Assembly (NCBI GenBank): GCA_016714365.1
Contig: JADJNH010000005.1
Coordinates: 2,084,501-2,148,500 of the forward strand
Origin: Candidatus Vicinibacter affinis
GTDB lineage: Bacteria > Bacteroidota > Bacteroidia > Chitinophagales > Saprospiraceae
Direction: 5' to 3'
Length of the DNA stretch: 64,000 nt
The position numbers were made by a program, and so were the translations under genes. Shown here in pieces: positions 1-6,161 of the stretch. Below the pieces are notes generated by a model. It worked only from the letters and a program-made list of their open reading frames with translations, was not told the DNA's origin and ran no database searches. Each line of letters starts with the position of its first letter. The stretch's first letter is position 1.

Positions 1-254
1 TTTAAGTTCTCATGCCCCATTAAATCAAGAGCATTTTTTGCTACACTTCCTTTTACTGCAAGAACAATAATTTCACCAAACTTTGCTGCATCAACAAATG
101 AACCCACTAGCGCATCAGCTCCATTCTTTTTTTGCCAATCGTCAAGTTTTGATTTGTCTCTGGTACCAAGCATCACTTGATATCCATGTTTTAAGAATCC
201 TGCTCCCAATGTTTGGGCAACAGCTCCTGATCCTATGACTCCGATTTTTTTCAT
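1..254 (-). CDS. NADPH-dependent F420 reductase-like oxidoreductase (3' end outside window)
   Basis: Only the N-terminal 84 residues are in the window; the gene runs off the left edge. The start ATG (252-254) opens with MKKIGVIGSGAVAQTLGAGF, a Rossmann dinucleotide-binding beta-alpha-beta with a GxGxxA-type turn. Next comes a basic stretch (TRDKSKLDDW) at the place that usually selects NADP. This is the usual start of the F420_oxidored / NADP-oxidoreductase family, where a hydride passes between NADP(H) and a cofactor or small substrate; the real substrate cannot be read here. It lies 55 bp downstream of a MarR gene on the same strand, so the two probably form one unit in which the regulator controls a redox enzyme. 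The family call is fairly safe, the function is not. Confidence 0.7.
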   Translation of the reverse strand, partial: MKKIGVIGSGAVAQTLGAGFLKHGYQVMLGTRDKSKLDDWQKKNGADALVGSFVDAAKFGEIIVLAVKGSVAKNALDLMGHENL

Positions 255-309
255 TTTTTTAGTTTTTTTTATTTGGTTTGTGATTCTGAATGATAGGGAG
301 TAAAAAATA

Positions 310-735
310 TTACTCCAATTTATTTACAGCTCCATAGATGTCTGCTGTAAGTTTCTTTGCCTCAGCTTCTCCAAGAATTTCAGAGTATCTGTTGTATAAA
401 TTTTTCCAGGCTTCCTTAATATGATTATTCAATGCCATGCTTTTATCAGTTGGGAAGACTTCAGTAGATCTTCCTGTTGATTTGCGTACCAATAATTTTT
501 TCTGCTCCATCTTTTCAATCAGTCGCGTAATGGTAGAAGCAGTAAGCTGCATCTGCTCACTAATTTCCTTTGGCTGTATACCCGGCTTGTTATTAACCGT
601 CATCAAAAGAAAAGCATAAGAAGAGGAAAGACCCGTAACGGCAAATTCTTCGTCCGCAATTTTTGTCATTAATCTCGACAAAGCATTGACCGAATAATAC
701 AGGCATCCACAGTATTTGGAAGGATTCTTTTTCAT
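310..735 (-). CDS. MarR-family transcriptional regulator
   Basis: A winged-helix DNA-binding protein of about 141 residues. Residues around PGIQPKEISEQMQLTASTIT followed by RLIEKMEQKKLLVRKSTGRS form the helix-turn-helix and the wing, and the flanking helices would make the dimer interface typical of MarR. I chose the ATG at 733-735 (MKKNPSKYCGC) rather than the upstream ATG at 771, because the upstream one would place two palindromes inside the coding region; these look like an operator. MarR proteins usually repress their own gene and a linked efflux or redox gene, and release DNA on binding a phenolic ligand or on cysteine oxidation. Two Cys residues near the N-terminus (YCGC) could be redox-active, which is inference. 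The downstream neighbour is an F420-reductase-like oxidoreductase. Confidence 0.85.
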   Translation of the reverse strand: MKKNPSKYCGCLYYSVNALSRLMTKIADEEFAVTGLSSSYAFLLMTVNNKPGIQPKEISEQMQLTASTITRLIEKMEQKKLLVRKSTGRSTEVFPTDKSMALNNHIKEAWKNLYNRYSEILGEAEAKKLTADIYGAVNKLE

Positions 736-743
736 TACGGCTG

Positions 744-776
744 CAAATATACAACATATTTGTTTGTACATACAAA
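744..776 (-). promoter_or_regulatory. Two adjacent palindromes, probable MarR operator
   Basis: Just upstream of the chosen MarR start lie two inverted repeats: CAAATAT-5 nt-ATATTTG (744-762) and TTTGT-4 nt-ACAAA (763-776). Each strand also carries TATATTTG, which fits the Bacteroidota -7 box TAnnTTTG (minus strand 780-773 and 751-744). A repressor bound here would cover the start of transcription, the usual design of MarR autoregulation. The palindromes are seen directly; the binding is inferred. Confidence 0.5.
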
Positions 777-1129
777 TATAATTGATTTATTTTTTTTCTA
801 TTGGAAGCCTTTTTTAGAGGGGAGGCAGGACAATTATAAAATCCTTCTGGGTCGGCTTGTTGGAACTTCCAGCTAAATTGACTGCCGGGTTAAGGTCGTA
901 TTGGGGCCTGTCGGTCAGTGGTTGTGGAGTGTATCACGTTTTTACAGAACGTTTTGCTGCTGACCGAAGCTGAGGATGGGGAAAATTGCAAGCTCTTTTG
1001 CAAACCATAAAATTTTTAACTTTAAAGAAAGCTTGAAAATGTGCTTGTCATGGTGCAGAGGTTGATATAGAGTCCTTTGGTGGTTACATAAAAAAAGGGG
1101 AGGTTAATTTATGGTTGCCTCCCGTTGTT
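777..1129. other. Intergenic stretch without a recognised gene
   Basis: About 350 bp between the MarR gene and the RhuM relic. I see no open frame with family resemblance, no tRNA and no clear terminator. A weak inverted pair (CGGTCAG near 920 and CTGACCG near 960) is too short to interpret. Confidence 0.4.
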
Positions 1130-1411
1130 TTACAGGATACCCCGGTAATCAACGGAAATGATAACATCCAGATTGTAGTTAAACAGGGCTTTTTGCTGAA
1201 ATTCGGAAATTCCGAATTTCTTCATTGTGGATGCTTCTTCTAGCTCTTGCTCCTCATAAATGTTTTTGATATGCTCGTAGATGGTTGACTTGGCTTTGCC
1301 AAACAAGGTTGCCATTTGGTCTTGCGAAAGCCAAACGGTTTCTTCCTCTAATCGAACATCTATTTTGATTTTGCCGTCTGGGTTTTAGTATATGAATATT
1401 TCGCTGTTCAT
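1130..1411 (-). pseudogene. RhuM-family protein relic (nonsense mutation and lost C-terminus)
   Basis: Reading from an ATG at 1409-1411 gives MNSEIFIY, then a TAA, then NPDGKIKIDVRLEEETVW and on through LSQDQMATLFGKAKSTIYEH to NLDVIISVDYRGIL and a stop. Intact RhuM proteins begin IYQ(N/T)PD..., so the TAA replaces the glutamine codon (CAA to TAA). After NLDVIISV the family continues GYRVxSxRGTQFRQWA; here the frame ends at once, so about two thirds of the protein is missing. An internal ATG would still allow a 61-residue product, but its role is doubtful. A full-length relative lies at 9616-10593. Confidence 0.75.
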
Positions 1412-1529
1412 AAAATGCTGATTTTAATTGTTACCGGCATACGCGTAATCGTAATGGTCAAATGGAGGGGAAAGCCTTCTTGACCCACCAATTCGGAAAA
1501 TGTCTTTTCTAAACTAGCCTCTGTAAATT

Positions 1530-2519
1530 TTATTTCTTGCTTTCAATTTCTATTGTCCAAGATATTGTCCTTAATCTTTCTTGAATCTTTTTTAAGGTTT
1601 CCAAAATGGCTACTTGATTTGGTAATTCTCCGAATACCAAGTTTTTAAAGTCAGTGCTGTAAATTGATTTCAACTCATTCCAAACATTATCCAAGTTTTT
1701 AAAAATCAACGCTTCGGAGGGATGGTGGATTAACCATGTATTATTATTTTTATAACTAATTACATCATCATTTGCTACTTTTATTAGCATTTCTTCAAAC
1801 GCACTTGAATCCAAGAAATCAGAAAACCTTTTTTGTTTTAGTAGTTGATTCAGATCATAAGTATGTCTTATCTTTTTCTTTAAATCTTCTATTGGGTTTT
1901 CGCCATATGAAAAACGAACCAGGCTCATTATTTTTTCGCAAATGGTTCTTATAGGTTCTAATGCCAGCAAATCAAAAGGAACGAGTCCGTATTCTTTAGC
2001 AATATCAGACTGCTTATTGTCCAACATCATCTGACCAACAAAAGAAACGATGCTTTTGGTGGTGTATGGTTCGTAGTTTCCCAACCAGGTTGATTCCAAA
2101 ATTATCACATCTCTTACTTGTCCGTAATCATCTTTGAATTCTTTGTTGTATGAGTGTGCCGTTTTACGGATCATTCCCATTTTATGAGTAATTCCTTCAA
2201 TCGTTACTTCGGGTAATAAGGTTTCTACAATCATGCTTACTTCTTTCAATTTAGATTTTAACTTGTTGTCTGTTTCTCCTTCACGTCTCAATACTACCAA
2301 GTCAATATCTTCTGAAAAGCGTTCTATCATATTGTAGCACTTGGCCAGTGCTGTGCCACCTTTAAATACTATGTCTTTGCCAATTTTATTGTTGAAAATG
2401 GTAAACAAAGCAAAAGTAAGCCAATAGTCTTTTTCTACATAAATGGCAGGGATTTTCATTTGCTGTCCCGTTACCCTTAGGTAGTTTACAAAAAGTTCTT
2501 TGTTGTGATGCAATTTCAT
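1530..2519 (-). CDS. abiEii: AbiEii-type nucleotidyltransferase toxin
   Basis: A 329-residue protein of the nucleotidyl transferase AbiEii/AbiGii family, the toxin half of type IV toxin-antitoxin and abortive-infection systems. The minimal nucleotidyltransferase signature is visible near residues 53-75: FKGGTALAK (the GG[ST] motif) followed by RFSEDIDLVV (the DxD metal-binding pair). Family toxins transfer nucleotides to an RNA target (tRNA acceptor stems in MenT-like members); the target here is unknown. Its ATG overlaps the stop of the upstream antitoxin by four bases (ATGA, 2516-2519), so the two are translationally coupled. The full length and intact motifs suggest it is functional. Many family members restrict phages when the antitoxin balance is lost. 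Confidence 0.85.
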   Translation of the reverse strand: MKLHHNKELFVNYLRVTGQQMKIPAIYVEKDYWLTFALFTIFNNKIGKDIVFKGGTALAKCYNMIERFSEDIDLVVLRREGETDNKLKSKLKEVSMIVETLLPEVTIEGITHKMGMIRKTAHSYNKEFKDDYGQVRDVIILESTWLGNYEPYTTKSIVSFVGQMMLDNKQSDIAKEYGLVPFDLLALEPIRTICEKIMSLVRFSYGENPIEDLKKKIRHTYDLNQLLKQKRFSDFLDSSAFEEMLIKVANDDVISYKNNNTWLIHHPSEALIFKNLDNVWNELKSIYSTDFKNLVFGELPNQVAILETLKKIQERLRTISWTIEIESKK

Positions 2520-3238
2520 ACGATGTACCAGTTTTTAATGGTTGGTAGATCGTTTTCTTTCAAGCCTATTTCAAACGTTGTCATGGGGTTTAGGCTTTCT
2601 TTTAATTTTTCTGTAATAATTCCATCATCTATATTTTGCAACATAGCACCCAACATTGCCCTTACCCTAGGCGGATACAAAAGGGCATATTTTATTAAGT
2701 CACCTACTGATTTATCATCAAATGATTCTATTTTCTTGATTAAAATTTTAACTGCGTTAGCAACAGTGCAATCAGGTATTCTTTTAATATCTTTAATGGC
2801 ATCTAAAAATCCTAGTACCTGATAATTGGCTTCCGTTACTTCGGCATAACTTTTTACAGATCTTGCTTTAATAGCTCCTTTGTGAATATTTATTCTTTTG
2901 TTACTGGCTATTTTGATTCTAAATGCCATTTGAGTTGTAAGATTCATTTGGTTGTAAAGTGATTCACCTGTGATATAGGCTATACGTTTACCATTTTTAA
3001 ATAAATAGTGTTTTAACATTTCGCTATCACCAGGCAACAAATCGCCAAATTCTGTTTTAATGGGTTTGTAAAAAATACCCTTCGACATTTTTTTGATTAT
3101 CCCCTTGGCTTGCATTCTTTCCAAGGCTTTGGCGGCAGACTGATATTCGTTTTTACCAATAGGTAAATCGGCATACCCAAAGGTTTTGTCTTCGGGGAGT
3201 TTTATAATGGTTTTAAGTATTTGCGATGCCACTTTCAT
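2516..3238 (-). CDS. abiEi: AbiEi-type antitoxin / DUF6088 transcriptional regulator
   Basis: A 240-residue partner of the AbiEii toxin. The N-terminus (KTFGYADLPIGKNEYQSAAK then ALERMQAKGIIKKMSKGIFY) is a winged helix-turn-helix of the kind that opens AbiEi/DUF6088 proteins. The C-terminal half is the antitoxin region, which in characterised relatives counteracts the toxin without a stable complex. The gene comes first in the pair, and the region 80-250 bp upstream contains two palindromes and a TTG-N19-TACCTTTG promoter, fitting negative autoregulation by the N-terminal domain. The start ATG at 3236-3238 leaves a leader of about 50 nt after the -7 box. Confidence 0.82.
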   Translation of the reverse strand: MKVASQILKTIIKLPEDKTFGYADLPIGKNEYQSAAKALERMQAKGIIKKMSKGIFYKPIKTEFGDLLPGDSEMLKHYLFKNGKRIAYITGESLYNQMNLTTQMAFRIKIASNKRINIHKGAIKARSVKSYAEVTEANYQVLGFLDAIKDIKRIPDCTVANAVKILIKKIESFDDKSVGDLIKYALLYPPRVRAMLGAMLQNIDDGIITEKLKESLNPMTTFEIGLKENDLPTIKNWYIV

Positions 3239-3295
3239 TTGTATGGATCTTTTTTTAGGTCGAATGGAACCACTTTAAGGTTTCGTTTCATACCA

Positions 3296-3325
3296 CAAAG
3301 GTAGTTTAGTTTATTTAAATGTCAA
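3296..3325 (-). promoter_or_regulatory. Promoter of the abiEi-abiEii operon
   Basis: On the minus strand, TTG (3325-3323) is followed after 19 nt by TACCTTTG (3303-3296), matching the Bacteroidota -33/-7 pattern TTG...TAnnTTTG. The -33 element lies inside one arm of the first palindrome, so a repressor bound there would block the sigma factor. Confidence 0.6.
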
Positions 3326-3352
3326 GTTTATGGTGTAAAAAACTTGACATTT
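3317..3352. promoter_or_regulatory. Palindromic operator 1 upstream of abiEi
   Basis: Perfect 13-nt arms AAATGTCAAGTTT (3317-3329) and AAACTTGACATTT (3340-3352) are separated by 10 nt. The left arm covers the -33 box of the abiE promoter. AbiEi antitoxins are known to bind inverted repeats in their own promoter, so this is the likely autoregulatory site. Confidence 0.6.
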
Positions 3353-3498
3353 TATAATAACATGAAAGAATTCCTTTATCTGTAAATGAACATTATAATG
3401 GCAATCTAGCTGATTTGTCCAGTTTATTAGTTAAAAAACTGGACATTTATTTAAAATATGAAAGAATTCCTTTATTTGTAAATGAACATTCTTATGGC
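3346..3498. repeat. Two direct copies of a ~57-bp segment containing the operator flank
   Basis: The stretch from GACATTTAT through GAAAGAATTCCTTTAT to GTAAATGAACATT and ATGGC occurs at about 3346-3402 and again at about 3441-3498. With the palindromes included, the duplicated unit is about 95 bp. It marks a tandem duplication of the abiE control region, and the second copy runs directly into the 102-bp repeat array. Confidence 0.7.
3416..3445. promoter_or_regulatory. Palindromic operator 2 upstream of abiEi
   Basis: Ten-nt arms TGTCCAGTTT (3416-3425) and AAACTGGACA (3436-3445) form a second palindrome about 100 bp upstream of the first. The two differ by one compensated change (TGTCAAG to TGTCCAG, and CTTGACA to CTGGACA), so symmetry has been kept while the sequence drifted. 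Confidence 0.5.
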
Positions 3499-3500
3499 CC

Positions 3501-4537
3501 TCTGCTCGTCGCGGTTTGCAACCGCGATGCCATACGCTCCAAGCATTTTTAATGCGGCCTGCCAGCACCATATTTTACATGGTTCATTTCAGATCCTACT
3601 CCTCTTCTCGTCGCGGTTTGCAACCGCGATGCAATACGCTCCAAGCATTTTTAATGCGGCCTGCTAGCACAAAATTTCACATGGTTCGTTTCAGATCCTA
3701 CTCCTCTGCTCGTCGCGGTTTGCAACCGCGATGCAATACGCTCCAAGCATTTTTAATGCGGCCTGCTAGCACCATATTTTACATGGTTCATTTCAGATCC
3801 TACTCCTCTGCTCGTCGCGGTTTGCAACCGCGATGCAATACGCTCCAAGCATTTTTAATGCGGCCTGCTAGCATCATATTTTACATGGTTAGTTTCACAT
3901 CCCACTCCTCTGCTCGTCGCGGTTTGCAACCGCGATGCAATACGCTCCAAGCATTTTTAATGCGGCCTGCTAGCACCATATTTTACATGGTTCATTTCAG
4001 ATCCTACTCCTCTGTTCGTCGCGGTTTGCAACCGCGATGCAATAAGCTCCAAGCATTTTTAATGCGGCCTGTTAACAACATACTTTAAATGGTTCGTTCC
4101 AGATTTCACTCCTCTGCTCGTCGCGGTTTGCAACCGCAATGCAATACGCTCCAAGCATTTTTAATGCGGCCCGCTAACACCATATTTCACATGGTTCGTT
4201 TCAGATCCTACTCCTCTGCTCGTCGCGGTTTGCAACCGCGATGCAATAAGCTCCAAGCATTTTTAATGCGGCCCGCTAACACCATATTTCACATGGTTCA
4301 TTTCAGATTTACTCCTCTGCTCGTCGCGGTTTGCAACCGCGATGCAATACGCTCCAAGCATTTTTAATGCGGCCTGCTAGCACAAAATTTCACATGGTTC
4401 GTTTCAGATCCTACTCATCTGCTCGTCGCGGTTTGCAACCGCGATGCAATACGCTCCAAGCATTTTTAATGCGGCCTGCTAGCATCATATTTTACATGGT
4501 TCTTTTTAGATCCCACCTGAATGGCAGTCTTTAGATG
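3501..4537. repeat. Tandem array of ten 102-bp hairpin repeats
   Basis: Ten units start (at CTCGTC) at 3505, 3607, 3709, 3811, 3913, 4015, 4117, 4219, 4320 and 4422. Nine intervals are 101-102 bp. Each unit contains the hairpin CGCGGTT-TGC-AACCGCG, a second small hairpin GCATT-TTT-AATGC, then GCGGCCTGC and a constant A/T-rich linker. Unit-to-unit differences are only a few bases, so there are no variable spacers. Because 102 is divisible by three, long open frames run through the array on the plus strand; these are by-products, not genes. The design recalls REP/BIME-type intergenic repeats. Confidence 0.9.
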
Positions 4538-4587
4538 CCTGGCGGTGTAGAGTCGGTGACTTTTATTATCTCGTCCTATTTCATTTA

Positions 4588-4803
4588 TTAGGCATACATA
4601 AGTTTACCCTTTGGAATAGGAATGGTTCTTCCCATTGATATAGCTGTTTCTATCCATTCCTCAATTATGACTTGGACATTAGAAATTGCTTCTTGATATG
4701 TTTTGCCATCAGATTTGCAGCCTGCCAGTTCTGGAACTTCAGCTATGAAAGTTTGATCTGGCTCACTCCAGTAAATTATTATTTCATATCTATGATTCAT
4801 CAT
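4588..4803 (-). CDS. HicB-family antitoxin (no HicA beside it)
   Basis: A 71-residue HicB-like protein: YEIIIYWSEPDQTFIAEVPE, LAGCKSDGKTYQEAISNVQ, then VIIEEWIETAISMGRTIP. The partial RNase H-like fold with the (E/D)LxGCxxxGxTxxEA signature defines HicB. HicB normally neutralises the mRNA interferase HicA, but no HicA-like ORF is near. Instead, the end of another reading frame overlaps its start (stop at 4790-4792). Two in-frame ATGs (4801-4803 and 4798-4800) are possible starts. It is an orphan antitoxin or the survivor of a broken operon, locked between two blocks of 102-bp repeats. Confidence 0.8.
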   Translation of the reverse strand: MMNHRYEIIIYWSEPDQTFIAEVPELAGCKSDGKTYQEAISNVQVIIEEWIETAISMGRTIPIPKGKLMYA

Positions 4804-4910
4804 CTTCTTGAATTTCTAATTTATTATTAATGATTACTTCTCTAATTTGTTTAACCTGATAAGCTTTTGCTTGACCATCTATTTCTTGAATATTAATGAT
4901 TTCGTTTAAA
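4790..4910 (-). pseudogene. C-terminal stump of a gene upstream of hicB, cut by the repeat array
   Basis: Upstream of hicB an open frame reads NEIINIQEIDGQAKAYQVKQ, continues IREVIINNKLEIQEDDES and stops at 4790-4792, overlapping the hicB start. Its even charge pattern and tight overlap with hicB suggest a former coupled gene. Going 5', the frame runs straight into repeat sequence at about 4911 and has no plausible start, so the 5' part seems to have been replaced by the array. I do not recognise the family. Confidence 0.45.
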
Positions 4911-5240
4911 TCTCTGCTCGTCGCGGTTTGCAACCGCGATGCAATACGCTCCAAGCATTTTTAATGCGGCCTGCTAGCACCATATTTCACATGGTTCGTT
5001 TCAGATCCCACTCCTCTGCTCGTCTCCTCTGCTCGTCGCGGTTTGCAACCGCGATGCAATACGCTCCAAGCATTTTTAATGCGGCCTGCTAGCACCATTT
5101 TTCACATGGTTGTTTCAGATCCTACTCCTCTGCTCGTCGCGGTTTGCAACCGCGATGCAATACGCTCCAAGCATTTTTAATGCGGCCTGCCAGCACCATA
5201 TTTTACATGGTTCATTTCAGATCCCGCCGGAATGGCAGTC
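4911..5240. repeat. Second block of the 102-bp hairpin repeat (three units)
   Basis: Units begin at 4917, 5032 and 5133 with the same hairpin core as the main array. Between the first two there is a short partial duplication (CTCCTCTGCTCGT, about 13 nt) that makes the spacing irregular. The block ends in CGGAATGGCAGTC, a motif that also ends the first block (near 4521). Confidence 0.85.
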
Positions 5241-5305
5241 GTACTACAGCTTTCAGATCCCCAAGAAAGAGCCATTTTCCTTACCTTTGAACAAATTTGT
5301 GCATC

Positions 5306-5995
5306 ATGCCCGCAGTGATCGAAAAGTCCACCCTTCAATTTCTCAAGTCATTGGCCAAAAACAATAACCGCGATTGGTTTAATGACAACAAAGACAAATA
5401 CCTCGCCTCACTTGAAAATTTGACCACTTTCGTCGATGCTTTATTAATAGAAATGAACAAACACGACCAAATTGAAAATCCCAATGCGAAGGATGTCTTA
5501 ATGAGAATCTATCGGGATACACGCTTCTCAAAAGACAAGACGCCATACAAAACTTACATGGGTGGCGGAATCGATCGGGCAACAAAAAAATTGCGAGGCG
5601 GATATTACCTTCACATAGAGCCTGGCAAGTCCATGGCCTGTGGAGGTTTCTACGGGCCAAACCCTGCTGACCTACTTCGTATCCGAAAGGATGTTGAACT
5701 CAATTATAAAGATTGGGAGAAACTACTTAAAAATAAATCACTGCTCAATACCTTTGGTCAAATCCAGGGTGAAACATTGGCTTCCTGTCCCAAGGGTTTT
5801 TCAAAAGACCACCCGTCCATAGAATTATTGAAGCACAAACAATTTTACTTCCAACGAAATTTTACAGATGCCGAAGTGCTGGATAAGAATTTTTTAAAAA
5901 CCCTTAATCAGACTTTTAAAAATGTAAGACCATTCTATGACTACATGAGTGAGGTGCTGACCACCGATTTGAATGGTGAATCGGTGGTTGATTAA
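5306..5995 (+). CDS. DUF2461 (TIGR02453) family protein
   Basis: A 229-residue protein of the DUF2461 family, widespread in Bacteroidota and of unknown biochemical function. Typical elements are NNNRDWFNDNKDKYLAS near the N-terminus, VLMRIYRDTRFSKDKTPYKT in the first half, GGYYLHIEPGKSMACGGFYG in the middle, and FYDYMSEVL at the C-terminus. I placed the start at the ATG at 5306 (MPAVIEKSTLQFL), which fits the family N-terminus; an upstream in-frame TTG would add three residues. The gene lies alone between repeat blocks and opposite hsdR, and looks intact. Confidence 0.85.
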   Translation: MPAVIEKSTLQFLKSLAKNNNRDWFNDNKDKYLASLENLTTFVDALLIEMNKHDQIENPNAKDVLMRIYRDTRFSKDKTPYKTYMGGGIDRATKKLRGGYYLHIEPGKSMACGGFYGPNPADLLRIRKDVELNYKDWEKLLKNKSLLNTFGQIQGETLASCPKGFSKDHPSIELLKHKQFYFQRNFTDAEVLDKNFLKTLNQTFKNVRPFYDYMSEVLTTDLNGESVVD

Positions 5996-6042
5996 TACTA
6001 AGCTTGGCGATGGCAAAAACCATGTTCCATTTTTCATTCCCC

Positions 6043-6155
6043 CTTTGCTCGTCGCAGGTTAAAACTGCCATGCCATATGATGAAAGTATTTTTAATGCGG
6101 CTAGCTAACACAGCATTTTACATGGTTTGATTCAGATTCCGCCGGAATCTACAAG
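6043..6155. repeat. Degenerate single copy of the 102-bp repeat
   Basis: Starting at GCTCGTCGCAGGTT the element has lost the perfect hairpin but keeps AGTATTTTTAATGCGGC, GCTAACA and TTTTACATGGTT at the same offsets, then CCGCCGGAAT. It lies between the DUF2461 gene and the 3' end of hsdR and looks like an old member of the array family. Confidence 0.65.
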
Positions 6156-6161
6156 CGTGGG

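Noticed and set aside
777..1129. Possible further attC-like site near 900-990
   Set aside because: Only a 7-bp inverted pair and no AAC/GTT ends at proper positions.
3482..4534. Long plus-strand open frames (up to 190 codons) through the 102-bp repeats
   Set aside because: The period of 102 bp is a multiple of three, so a frame without stop in one unit stays open. The peptide merely repeats, and the hairpins explain the conservation.
3501..5240. CRISPR array
   Set aside because: The whole 102-bp unit is constant; there are no variable spacers of uniform length and no cas genes.
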